Origin: Trebonia sp963773105
GTDB taxonomy: Bacteria; Actinomycetota; Actinomycetes; Streptosporangiales; Streptosporangiaceae
NCBI GenBank assembly: GCA_963773105.1
Contig: CAVZAA010000004.1
Coordinates: forward strand, 248,001 to 312,000
Direction: 5' to 3'
Length of the DNA stretch: 64,000 bases
The notes under the pieces are model-generated. The model made no database searches. It was not told the origin of the DNA and was given only the letters and a program-made list of their open reading frames with translations. Within the stretch, counting starts at the first letter, position 1. Each line of letters begins with the position of its first letter. Positions 1-7,751 of the stretch are shown piece by piece. The translations under genes were made by a program, and so were the position numbers.

Positions 1-1
1 C

Positions 2-598
2 GTCGGGGACATCGCGCGGCCCGACCTGACCGAGCTGAAGCACTTCGGCGCGGCGGCGGCCACCTCGGGCGGGGTCGAGCTGTACCACATCCCCGGGATC
101 ACGCCGGAGGCGCCGACGGTGGCGGCCGCGTTCAACGGCGACGCGTCGGTGCCGGAGGCGGTGGCGTACGGGCCGGCCGAGCGGCGGGCGATGTACGAGA
201 CGCTGAACGAGATCGGCTCATCCGATGACGTCGACTTCGTGCTGCTCGGCTGCCCGCACGCCTCGGTCGACCAGATCAGGCGGACCGCGGAGCTGCTCGA
301 CGGCAGGCGGCTGTCGGCCGGCACCGAGCTCTGGATCATGGCGCCCCGGTCACTGAAGGTGGTGGCCGACCGGTCCGGCTACACCGAGGTGATCGAGCGG
401 GCCGGCGGCCGGGTGCTGGCCGACTCCTGCCCGGCCATGTCACGGGCGGCGCCGCGCGGCACCAGGGTGTTTGCCACCGACTCAGCCAAGCAGGCGCACT
501 ACCTGCCCGCGATCCTCGGCATCGAGGCCTGGTTCGGCACCCTCGACGAGTGCGTCGACGCCGCCGTCACCGGCCGCTGGAACGGAGAGCTGAGCTGA
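2..598 (+). CDS. Aconitase X (AcnX) large subunit, C-terminal part, 5' truncated by window edge
   Basis: Last 198 residues of the catalytic subunit of an aconitase X-type [Fe-S] dehydratase; the start lies before the window. The reading frame is open from base 2. Cysteines in LLGCPHAS and ADSCPAM match the conserved cluster-ligand regions of the DUF521/AcnX family (family knowledge). Characterised bacterial AcnX enzymes dehydrate cis- or trans-3-hydroxyproline, and the archaeal branch dehydrates phosphomevalonate. The substrate here cannot be read from the sequence. The TGA stop overlaps the ATG of the small-subunit gene (ATGA), so the two are translationally coupled, as expected for the split two-subunit form. 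Family assignment is firm, the reaction is inferred. Confidence 0.88.
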   Translation, partial: VGDIARPDLTELKHFGAAAATSGGVELYHIPGITPEAPTVAAAFNGDASVPEAVAYGPAERRAMYETLNEIGSSDDVDFVLLGCPHASVDQIRRTAELLDGRRLSAGTELWIMAPRSLKVVADRSGYTEVIERAGGRVLADSCPAMSRAAPRGTRVFATDSAKQAHYLPAILGIEAWFGTLDECVDAAVTGRWNGELS

Positions 599-1008
599 TG
601 TCCGAACGACGCATCCTGCACGGACGAACGGTCGTCCCCGGCGCGGTCGAGGGCGAGGCCCTGGTCTCGCACGAGCCCATCTCCGGGTGGGGCGGCATCG
701 ACCCGGCCCGGGGCGTGATCATCGAACGCCGGCACGAGCTGTACGAGGTGTGCTTCACCGGCAAGATCCTCGTCTTCCCGAGCGCCAAAGGCTCCTCCGG
801 CTGGTCGGGGTTCTTTCAGACGACGCGGCTGTCCGGCACCGCGCCCATCGGCATGGTCATCGGCCGGATCTCGGCCAAGTCGGCCCTCGGGGCGGTGGTG
901 ACCCGGGTTCCGACCGTCACCGACCTCGACGCCGACCCGTGCGAGGTCATCGCCACCGGCGACTGGCTGCTGCTCGATAACTCAACCGTGGAGGTAACCA
1001 AGCGATGA
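598..1008 (+). CDS. Aconitase X small subunit (swivel domain, DUF126)
   Basis: 136-residue partner of the upstream large subunit. The swivelling domain closes over the active site in aconitase-type enzymes. MSERRILHGRTVVPG at the N-terminus and GKILVFPSAKGSSGWSG in the middle match the DUF126/AcnX small-subunit pattern, where the serine of the PSAKGSS segment is thought to bind the substrate carboxylate. The ATG is chosen because it overlaps the previous stop as ATGA; an in-frame upstream codon at 550 would sit inside the large-subunit gene. Its own stop again overlaps the next start. Length is normal for the free-standing small subunit. Confidence 0.88.
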   Translation: MSERRILHGRTVVPGAVEGEALVSHEPISGWGGIDPARGVIIERRHELYEVCFTGKILVFPSAKGSSGWSGFFQTTRLSGTAPIGMVIGRISAKSALGAVVTRVPTVTDLDADPCEVIATGDWLLLDNSTVEVTKR

Positions 1009-2753
1009 CGGTGACGGAGTTGTCATCAGCGGGCGGGAGCCCGCACACACCCCGGGGCAGGCCAGCGGAGCTGCGCTCCAACTACGAGCCCGGCACCTCC
1101 CGGTGGGCGACCCGCCGGGCGCAGTGGCTCGCGCTCGGCCTGTCCGACGAGGACATGGTCAAGCCGAAGATCGCCATCGTGAACACGTCCTCGCAGCTCG
1201 CCATCTGCTTCAGCCACCTGGACGAGATCGCCCGCCGGGCCAAGCGGGCGATCGAGGTGGCGGGCGGCATCGGCTTCGAGATCCGCACCGCCGCCCCGAG
1301 CGACTTCATTCACAGCGCCGGGCATCGCGGCGGTTACATCCTGTCCGCCCGCGACCTGATCACCAACGACATCGAGATGCAGGTCGAGGGCGCCCAGCTG
1401 GACGGGATGATCTGCCTGGCCTCCTGCGATAAGACCGCGCCGGGCCAACTGATGGCGGCCGCCCGGCTGAACATCCCGACGATCATGGTCGCCTGCGGCT
1501 ACCAGGCCAGCGGTTCCTACCGGGGCAGGCACTGCGACATCGAGGACGTGTTCCTGGCCGCCGGGCACGTCGCCAGCGGCCGGCTGAGCGCCGCCGAGCT
1601 CACCGAGATGAGCGCAAACGCGGTGCTGAGCCCCGGCGTCTGCGCCGGCATCGGCACCGCCAACACGATGCACCTGGCCTGCGAGGCGCTGGGCATGGCA
1701 CTGCCGGGATCCACCCCGGTGCGGGCGAACAGTGAGCCGATGTGGCACGCGGTCGACGCGGCCGCCGCCCGCATCGTCGAGATGGTGGCCGAGGACCTCC
1801 GGCCCCGGGACATCCTCACACCCGCCGCCTTCGCCAACGCGGTCACCGCGATCTTGTCGGTCAGCGGGTCGATCAACTCGGTCAAGCACCTGCAGGCGGT
1901 CGCGGCCGAGGCGGAGTGCGACGCGGACGTCTACCGGCTGTTCGAGACGCTGGCCGACGGCGTGCCGCTGCTGACCGCGATCAGGCCCAACGGGGAGACG
2001 TCAATCGAGGAGTTCGAGGACGCCGGCGGCACCCGGGCGATCATGAAGCAGCTTGAGCCGCTGCTCGCCGGTGACGCGCTGACCGTCACCGGCGATCCGG
2101 TGGCGGCGAACCTGGCCGGGGTCACCGTGGCGGACGAGCAGACCATCCGCCCGCCCGCCCGCGCCCTCGGCCGGCGGCCGACGATCGTGCTGATCCGCGG
2201 CAGCCTCTGCCCGGACGGCGGGATCGTCAAGCTGGCGGTGGCCGACGACCGGCCGCTCGACTTCGCCGGCCCCGCGATCGTCTTCGACTCTCCCGCCGCG
2301 TCGCTCGACGGGCTCAAGGCCGGGCGGATCGAGGCCGGGCAGGTCGTGGTGCTGCGCGGCCAGGGCGTCACCGGCTCCCCCGGCATGGGCATGGCCTCCC
2401 AGCTGGTGTTCGCCCTTGACGGGGCCGGGCTGACCGGCCAGGTCGCGGTGGTCACCGACGGCCAGCTCTCCGGCCTGGTGAACAAGGGCATCGTGGTCGG
2501 CGAGGTGTCGCCCGAGGCGGCCGCGGGCGGGCCGCTCGCCCTGGTCAGGGACGGCGACACGATCCGCATCGACGTTCCCGCCAGGACCGCGGACCTGGAC
2601 GTGCCCGCGGCCGAACTGGCCGACAGGAAGGCGGCCCTGGAGGCGAGCCCGCCCGCGCGGCCGGCCGAGGTCGGCTGGCTGTCGGTCTACCAGCGGCTGG
2701 TCCGGCCGCTGCCCGAGGGCGCGGTCCTGAGACCACGGAGGACGGCGTCATGA
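1005..2753 (+). CDS. IlvD/Edd-family dehydratase (dihydroxy-acid / sugar-acid dehydratase type)
   Basis: 582 residues, full length for the IlvD/Edd family of Fe-S dehydratases, which remove water from 2,3-dihydroxy acids to give 2-keto acids. All three expected cluster cysteines are present: Cys68 (SQLAICFSHL), Cys141 (ASCDKTAPG) and Cys213 (PGVCAGIGTANTM). A C-terminal VTDGQLSGLVNKG segment matches the family's (T/S)DGR(L/F)SG signature, with Gln in place of Arg. It begins with an ATGA overlap to the AcnX small subunit and ends with one to the ABC ATPase, so it is an operon enzyme and unlikely to be the housekeeping IlvD. Sugar-acid or hydroxyamino-acid substrates are plausible; the substrate is unknown. 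Confidence 0.88.
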   Translation: MTVTELSSAGGSPHTPRGRPAELRSNYEPGTSRWATRRAQWLALGLSDEDMVKPKIAIVNTSSQLAICFSHLDEIARRAKRAIEVAGGIGFEIRTAAPSDFIHSAGHRGGYILSARDLITNDIEMQVEGAQLDGMICLASCDKTAPGQLMAAARLNIPTIMVACGYQASGSYRGRHCDIEDVFLAAGHVASGRLSAAELTEMSANAVLSPGVCAGIGTANTMHLACEALGMALPGSTPVRANSEPMWHAVDAAAARIVEMVAEDLRPRDILTPAAFANAVTAILSVSGSINSVKHLQAVAAEAECDADVYRLFETLADGVPLLTAIRPNGETSIEEFEDAGGTRAIMKQLEPLLAGDALTVTGDPVAANLAGVTVADEQTIRPPARALGRRPTIVLIRGSLCPDGGIVKLAVADDRPLDFAGPAIVFDSPAASLDGLKAGRIEAGQVVVLRGQGVTGSPGMGMASQLVFALDGAGLTGQVAVVTDGQLSGLVNKGIVVGEVSPEAAAGGPLALVRDGDTIRIDVPARTADLDVPAAELADRKAALEASPPARPAEVGWLSVYQRLVRPLPEGAVLRPRRTAS

Positions 2754-3499
2754 CGGCCACCGGGAGCACCCCGGGCGAAGGAACGAAGAAGGGCGGCGCG
2801 TCGAGGAGCGGCACGTCGCGCGGCGGGGTGGCGCTGGCGGTGCGGAACCTGTCGGTGGCGTACGGGAACGTGGTCGCGGTGCACGACGCCACGTTCACGG
2901 TCGCCGAGGGCGATGCCTGCGCGATCATCGGGCCCAACGGCAACGGCAAGTCCTCCATCCTGATGGGCGTCACCGGCATGGTGCGCCGCCACGGCGCGGT
3001 GGAGATCTTCGGCGCGCAGGCCAGGAACGGCGACGTGCGCTGGGCGGCGCGGCACGGCCTCACCCTGGTGCCCGAGCGCCGCCAGCTCTACCCCGACCTG
3101 ACCACGGCCGACAACATCCTGCTGGGCTGCTACACGTGGACGAGGAGTATCGGGAAGGCGCGAAGATCGGGTCCGTTCGCCCGTGCGATTGAGCTGTTCC
3201 CCGAGCTCAACCTGCACCTCAAGCAGCTGGCCGGCACCCTCTCGGGCGGGCAGCAGCAGATGGTCGCGATCGCGCGCGGGCTGGCCGCCGACCCGAAGAT
3301 CCTCGCGGTCGACGAGCCCTGCCTCGGCCTCGCCGAGGCCGTCGCCAAGCGGGTGTACGACGCGCTGGCGAAGATCCACGAACAGGGCACGACGCTGATC
3401 GTCGTCGAGGAGGCGCCCAGACGGGCGCTCACCCTGTGCAACCGGCGGGTCGAGGTGCGCAACGGCGTGGCGGGCGACAGCGTGGCAGGTGCGGCATGA
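2750..3499 (+). CDS. Branched-chain/hydrophobic amino acid-type ABC transporter ATP-binding protein (LivF-like)
   Basis: 249-residue cytoplasmic ATPase. Walker A GPNGNGKSS is at residues 61-69, followed by the signature LSGGQQQM and Walker B ILAVDEPCLGL. A basic, glycine/serine-rich ~25-residue N-terminal extension precedes the domain. It is the LivF partner of the LivG domain fused to LivM downstream. The tail after the H-loop region is short, and the expected histidine appears as VVEEAPRRAL, so the usual EQ(N/D) H-loop is altered; this may reduce hydrolysis or reflect divergence. ATGA overlaps on both sides place it in the same coupled transcript as the dehydratases. Confidence 0.9.
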   Translation: MTATGSTPGEGTKKGGASRSGTSRGGVALAVRNLSVAYGNVVAVHDATFTVAEGDACAIIGPNGNGKSSILMGVTGMVRRHGAVEIFGAQARNGDVRWAARHGLTLVPERRQLYPDLTTADNILLGCYTWTRSIGKARRSGPFARAIELFPELNLHLKQLAGTLSGGQQQMVAIARGLAADPKILAVDEPCLGLAEAVAKRVYDALAKIHEQGTTLIVVEEAPRRALTLCNRRVEVRNGVAGDSVAGAA

Positions 3500-4383
3500 T
3501 GAAGTTCGGCAACCTGCTCATCGCCGGCATCACCACCGGCGCCATCTACGCCATGTTCGCCGTCTGCGTCTCGGTCTGGTACCGGGTCTCCAACATCCTC
3601 AACCTGGCCGTGGGCGACTTCGCCATGGTCGGCGCGCTCGGCGTGGACAACCTGTACCGGGTCAAGGGGCTGCCGCTGCCGGTGGCCATCATCAGCACGC
3701 TGCTGGTCGTCGCCGCCTTCGCCTACGTCTACGACCAGGTGGTGCTGCGCATCGCGCAGGACGGGCCGCGGCGGATGGACGGCATCGTCGTCACCTTCTT
3801 CTTCACCTTCGCGCTCTCGTTCTTCATCGACGGGGTGGCGAAGATGCTGTTCGGCACCGACGTGCACGCCGCCCCGGCGCTGTGGAACGGCGCCTCGCTC
3901 AGCCTCGGCAGCCTGCACTTCGAGCGGGCCGGGCTGCTGGTGCTGGCCTGCGCGGTGATCATCGGCGGCGCGTTCTGGGTGTACATCAGGTTCACCCTCG
4001 GCGGCAAGGCGCTCGAGGCCAGCGGCGAGAACGCGGTCGGCGCGCGGATCGTCGGCATCGACACCCGCCGCTACCGACGGCTGATCTTCGTCGGCACGGC
4101 GGTCATCGCGGCCGTGTTCGGAATCGTGGAATCGCCCATCACGGGGTTCACCTACCTGTCGGGGGCGACGATCTCGCTGACCGGCTTCCTCGCGGCCGCC
4201 TACGGCGGGTTCCGCAAACCCGGCCGGGCGCTGCTGGCGGGGCTCTTCATCGGCGTCCTGGAGGCGATGCTGGGCGGCTACGTCAGCGCCGAGTACGGCG
4301 ACACGGTGCTGTACGCGATCCTGGCCGCGCTGGTCCTGGCGTGGCCGCGCCAGCTCGGCTTCGAATCGGCGGTGGGCGGATGA
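3496..4383 (+). CDS. Liv-type ABC transporter permease (LivH-like)
   Basis: 295-residue inner-membrane permease with about eight hydrophobic segments, beginning MMKFGNLLIAGITTGAIYAMFA, typical of LivH (BPD_transp_2 family). The first ATG is chosen because its ATGA overlaps the LivF stop; a second ATG follows at 3499. The conserved cytoplasmic stretch GENAVGARIVGIDTRRYR and the AAYGGF segment are where LivH permeases couple to their ATPase (family knowledge). It overlaps the LivM-LivG gene by ATGA at its end. It forms the transmembrane channel with LivM. Confidence 0.92.
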   Translation: MMKFGNLLIAGITTGAIYAMFAVCVSVWYRVSNILNLAVGDFAMVGALGVDNLYRVKGLPLPVAIISTLLVVAAFAYVYDQVVLRIAQDGPRRMDGIVVTFFFTFALSFFIDGVAKMLFGTDVHAAPALWNGASLSLGSLHFERAGLLVLACAVIIGGAFWVYIRFTLGGKALEASGENAVGARIVGIDTRRYRRLIFVGTAVIAAVFGIVESPITGFTYLSGATISLTGFLAAAYGGFRKPGRALLAGLFIGVLEAMLGGYVSAEYGDTVLYAILAALVLAWPRQLGFESAVGG

Positions 4384-6344
4384 ACGGGCTAGTCGCCTCC
4401 TCGCGGCGCTCGGCCCAGCGCTCGGCGCTGGCCGCGGCCCGGGTCCCGCGCGGGCTGACGCCGACGGCGGTCGTCGCCGTGGTCGGGGTGCTCTTCGTGC
4501 TCATCTGGGGTCAGCAGTACACCGGCTCGGTGTTCGTGCTAGCCGCGTGCTACGCGATCGTCACCGCGGGCATGGCGGTGCAGATCGGCTTCTCGCAGCA
4601 GATCGCGTTCAGCCAGTCGGTGTTCATGGGCGTCGGCGCCTACGGCGTGGCCATGCTGAACTCGCACTACAACATGCCGGTGCTGATCGCCACGCCGATC
4701 GTGCTGGGCGGCTCGGCGCTGCTGGCGCTGCTGCTCGGCTCGGTCGTGACCCGGGCCTCCGGGCTGGCGCTGGCGGTCGCCACGCTGATGCTGCCGCTGA
4801 TCGCGGTCGGCTACGTATCAGGCACCGGGTTCCTGGGCGGCGCGGTCGGCGCGCCGCTGCCCGGCACGCTGTGGCCGTCGTCGTCCGCGTCCACCTCGGT
4901 CGCCCTGGTCGGCGGCGGGCTGATCGTCATCGCGCTGCTGGCACTGGCGGTTTTCATCGCCGCCCGGATCCTCTCCTCCGACATCGGCCTCGAGCTGTTC
5001 GTGCTGGGGGTGGACGAGCGGACCGCGGCCGCGCTGGGGGTGCGCACGCCGCGGCGGAAGCTGGAGCTGTTCGTGCTCGGCTGCGTGTTCGCCGCCCTCG
5101 GCGGCGCGGTGTACGCGGGCAGCCAGCAGTTTGTGCCGGAGACCCTGATCGACCCGACCGCCGAGCTCGCGCTGCTGATCATGCTGTTCATCGGCGGGCG
5201 GCGATCGGTCATCGGGGCGGTCGTCGGCGCGATGGTCATCCAGTACCTGCAAGGCGCGAGCAACTGGGTGAGCGTGAACATCCTCGTGGTCGAGGGACTG
5301 CTGCTCACCGTGGTGCTGCTGGTGGACCCGGAGGGGCTGGCGGGCATCGTCACGACCGGGATGGCGTGGCTGCGTACGCGGCTGGGCGCCGCCCCGGGCG
5401 AACTGGGCAGCCAGGCCGGCGGGGCGGGCACGCCGGACGGCGCGGCGGGCCCCGCCAGCGCAGCGGATCCGGCGGGTCCGGCCGCCATGGCCGGAGTCGC
5501 TCAGCCCGCGCGGCTCAGCGCGACCGGCGGCGCCACCGGGACCAGCGCGGCCGCGGCCGGGATCGGCCCGGCCGACGCCGGGCGCCTCGGCGGCGGCGAG
5601 CCGCCGACGGCGCTGCTCGAGATCAGGTCCGTCTTCAAGGAGTACGGCGGGCTCAGCGTGCTCGAGGACGTCAGCCTGGCGCTCCCCCAGCGCGGCCTGT
5701 TCGCGCTCTGCGGCCCGAACGGCGCGGGCAAGTCCACCCTGCTCAACGTCATCGGCGGCAGCGTCCCGCCGTCCAGCGGCCAGGTCGTACTGAGCGGCGC
5801 CGACATCACCAGGCGGCCGCCGCACGAGCGGTTCTACCAGGGCATCAGCCGCACCTTCCAGTCCGTCCACCTGATCAAGGGCCGCACGGTGCTCGACAAC
5901 GTGGCGGTCGCCTGCCTCGCCTCGCACAAGTCGTCGATCGCCACCAGGATCGCGCGCAGCCGGCTCGACCAGGCCAGGGCGCAGGCGGCCAGCGCGCTGG
6001 CCGACCTGGGCATGGCCCACCTGGCGGGCCGCGAGGTCTCCAGCCTCACCCTGGAAACCCAGCGGATGGTCGAGCTCGCCCGCGCGCTCGCGCCCAACCC
6101 CCGCCTGCTGCTCCTCGACGAACCCGCCTCCGGGCTGTCGGAAGAACAGCGACAGCGGCTCGCGGTGGTGCTCACCACGCTCGCCAGCCGCACCTGCGTG
6201 TTCCTGGTGGAACACGACCTGGCGCTGGTCGCGCAGGTCAGCGAGCGGATCTTCGTCCTGTCAGCCGGCCGCCTGGTCTTCGACGGCGGCCCAGAAGACT
6301 TCCGGTCCTCGCCGGTCGTCAACGCGCTCCTGGTCGGGAGCTAG
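4380..6344 (+). CDS. Fused LivM permease - LivG ATP-binding protein
   Basis: 654 residues in two parts. Residues ~25-335 form a LivM-type permease with the typical GxDERTAAALGVR coupling loop. A ~70-residue Ala/Gly/Pro-rich linker follows, then an ABC ATPase (about 408-654) with Walker A GPNGAGKST at 445-453 and Walker B RLLLLDEPASGLSEEQ. The signature motif reads LTLETQRM where LivG proteins normally have LAYGQQR and most ABC proteins LSGGQ, an unusual change in a functional motif. The start is fixed by the ATGA overlap with LivH. Together with LivF, LivH and the binding protein it completes the importer. A 59-bp gap with its own ribosome site leads to the binding-protein gene. Confidence 0.92.
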   Translation: MNGLVASSRRSAQRSALAAARVPRGLTPTAVVAVVGVLFVLIWGQQYTGSVFVLAACYAIVTAGMAVQIGFSQQIAFSQSVFMGVGAYGVAMLNSHYNMPVLIATPIVLGGSALLALLLGSVVTRASGLALAVATLMLPLIAVGYVSGTGFLGGAVGAPLPGTLWPSSSASTSVALVGGGLIVIALLALAVFIAARILSSDIGLELFVLGVDERTAAALGVRTPRRKLELFVLGCVFAALGGAVYAGSQQFVPETLIDPTAELALLIMLFIGGRRSVIGAVVGAMVIQYLQGASNWVSVNILVVEGLLLTVVLLVDPEGLAGIVTTGMAWLRTRLGAAPGELGSQAGGAGTPDGAAGPASAADPAGPAAMAGVAQPARLSATGGATGTSAAAAGIGPADAGRLGGGEPPTALLEIRSVFKEYGGLSVLEDVSLALPQRGLFALCGPNGAGKSTLLNVIGGSVPPSSGQVVLSGADITRRPPHERFYQGISRTFQSVHLIKGRTVLDNVAVACLASHKSSIATRIARSRLDQARAQAASALADLGMAHLAGREVSSLTLETQRMVELARALAPNPRLLLLDEPASGLSEEQRQRLAVVLTTLASRTCVFLVEHDLALVAQVSERIFVLSAGRLVFDGGPEDFRSSPVVNALLVGS

Positions 6345-6403
6345 CGAAAGCCCTCAGTGCTCACAGCAACCGATGTACCAGCAATTTCCTGGAGGGAAGA
6401 ACC

Positions 6404-7639
6404 ATGATTCGAAGACGAACCCCGTTTAAGGCGGCCGCGGCCGCAGCCATCGTCCTGGCGGCGGGCGGGCTCGCCGCCTGCAGTTCGGGCGGCGGCGGGA
6501 ACTCGGCCAGCAGCAACTCCCCCATCGTCGTCTGCGGCGACCTGGCCCTGGCGGGCCCGTACGCGCAGATCGGCGAGACCGACAACTGGGGCGCCCAGGC
6601 GTACTTCAAGCACATCGACGCGACCGGCGGCATCCTCGGCCACAAGGTCACCTACGTCACGCTCAACAACCAGTCCAACGCGGCCCAGTCCGAGCTTGAC
6701 GCGCGCAAGTGCATCCAGACCTACCACGCGCAGTTCATCGTCGGGCCGGAGTCGGGGGCGGACACCGAGTCCGCGCTGCCGCTCGCGATCGCCAACAAGA
6801 CGATCCTGATCAGCCTCTCCTCGGGCTGGGCGAGCAACGGCTACCCGGCCAGCGAGCTCAACTCCTGGGGCTTCCCCGGCTTCTACGACGTATTCGCCGA
6901 GGACCAGATCGCCTCGGTGCAGAACCTCATTGTGCCCCGGCACTACACCCGGGTCGCGCTGCTCGAGGACAACTGCGGCTCGGTCTGCCTGGCCAACCAG
7001 GGCACCGTGCAGGCCCTCGCCAAGCAGGACGGCTTCCAGCTCGTCTCCACCCAGATCGACCAGGTGGGCGCCACCGACGTCACCCCGCAGGTGCTCGCCA
7101 TGCTGGCCGCCAAGCCGCAGATCATCCTCTTCGGCCTGGTGCCAGGCACCGACTCGATTACCGCCATCCGCGCGATCAGGGCGCAGAGCCCGACCATCCC
7201 GATCAGCGAATGCTCGGCCTGCGAACTGCCGAGCTTCATCTCGGCGGCCGGCGGCCCGTCGGTGATGCAGGACATCTACGTGCTCGGCTCCATGCAGGAC
7301 TGGCTGACCGCCGCCCAGCAGGGCACGTCTTCTACGGAGAAGGCCACCGCGGCCGGCCTCGAGGCGTACATGGCCGGCATGAAGGCCGCGGGCCTCGGCA
7401 ACGACAACGCGATCGACAACAGCCAGGAAGGCTGGGACGCCGGCCTGGAGATCGACTGGGCCATCACCCAGGCGGGCAACCTGGACGAGACCACGATCAT
7501 GCAGAAGCTCCAGCATCTGGACATCAACACGCTGGGCATCCTGTGGACCAGAACCCCGTCCAACTACGAGAGCTACAGCGCCGTGCAGGCCGCGATGGAG
7601 ACCATCAACTCCGACGGCTCAGCCAATCTCTACAAGTAA
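6404..7639 (+). CDS. ABC transporter substrate-binding lipoprotein (LivK-like)
   Basis: 411 residues. The N-terminus (MIRRRTPFK, then a hydrophobic stretch ending GLAACSS) is a lipoprotein signal peptide with Cys at the lipobox, followed by a Gly/Ser tether. The mature part (VVCGDLALAGPYAQIGETDNW, AQFIVGPESGADTESALPLA) is a type I periplasmic binding fold of the Liv/amide family. A strong GGAGGGAAG ribosome site lies at 6391-6399. This gene has the only non-overlapping start in the operon and its own strong site, which fits the higher dose of binding protein such importers need. The ligand is unknown; the upstream dehydratases suggest a hydroxylated amino or organic acid (inference). A strong terminator follows. 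Confidence 0.92.
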   Translation: MIRRRTPFKAAAAAAIVLAAGGLAACSSGGGGNSASSNSPIVVCGDLALAGPYAQIGETDNWGAQAYFKHIDATGGILGHKVTYVTLNNQSNAAQSELDARKCIQTYHAQFIVGPESGADTESALPLAIANKTILISLSSGWASNGYPASELNSWGFPGFYDVFAEDQIASVQNLIVPRHYTRVALLEDNCGSVCLANQGTVQALAKQDGFQLVSTQIDQVGATDVTPQVLAMLAAKPQIILFGLVPGTDSITAIRAIRAQSPTIPISECSACELPSFISAAGGPSVMQDIYVLGSMQDWLTAAQQGTSSTEKATAAGLEAYMAGMKAAGLGNDNAIDNSQEGWDAGLEIDWAITQAGNLDETTIMQKLQHLDINTLGILWTRTPSNYESYSAVQAAMETINSDGSANLYK

Positions 7640-7655
7640 CGAAGATCAAAAGCTA

Positions 7656-7684
7656 GAACCCAAAACCGGTTATCCCGAACGGAC
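7656..7684 (-). repeat. Dispersed ~30-bp intergenic motif, copy 1
   Basis: Read on the minus strand it is GTCCGTTCGGGATAAC-CGGTTTTGGGTTC, matching the consensus GGNCCGTTCGATAT-N4-GGTTTTGAATTTC seen in other intergenic gaps of this window. It overlaps the terminator hairpin below the Liv operon. Confidence 0.55.
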
Positions 7685-7709
7685 GGTGTCCTTCGCACCG
7701 TCCGTTCGG
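7675..7709 (+). terminator. Strong transcription terminator / hairpin below the Liv operon
   Basis: Perfect 14-bp stem (7675-7688 with 7696-7709) around a 7-nt loop, 35 nt after the binding-protein stop. There is no long U-tract, as is usual in actinomycetes. It lies between convergent genes and can serve both strands. Confidence 0.85.
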
Positions 7710-7751
7710 CTGTGCCCGGCTCCGGGGCGACGAGGGGGCGGCCGTTCCCAC

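Noticed and set aside
4547..6403. Long extension of the binding-protein frame upstream to 4547
   Set aside because: It runs through the fused LivM-LivG gene in another frame. The real start at 6404 has a strong ribosome site and a signal peptide.
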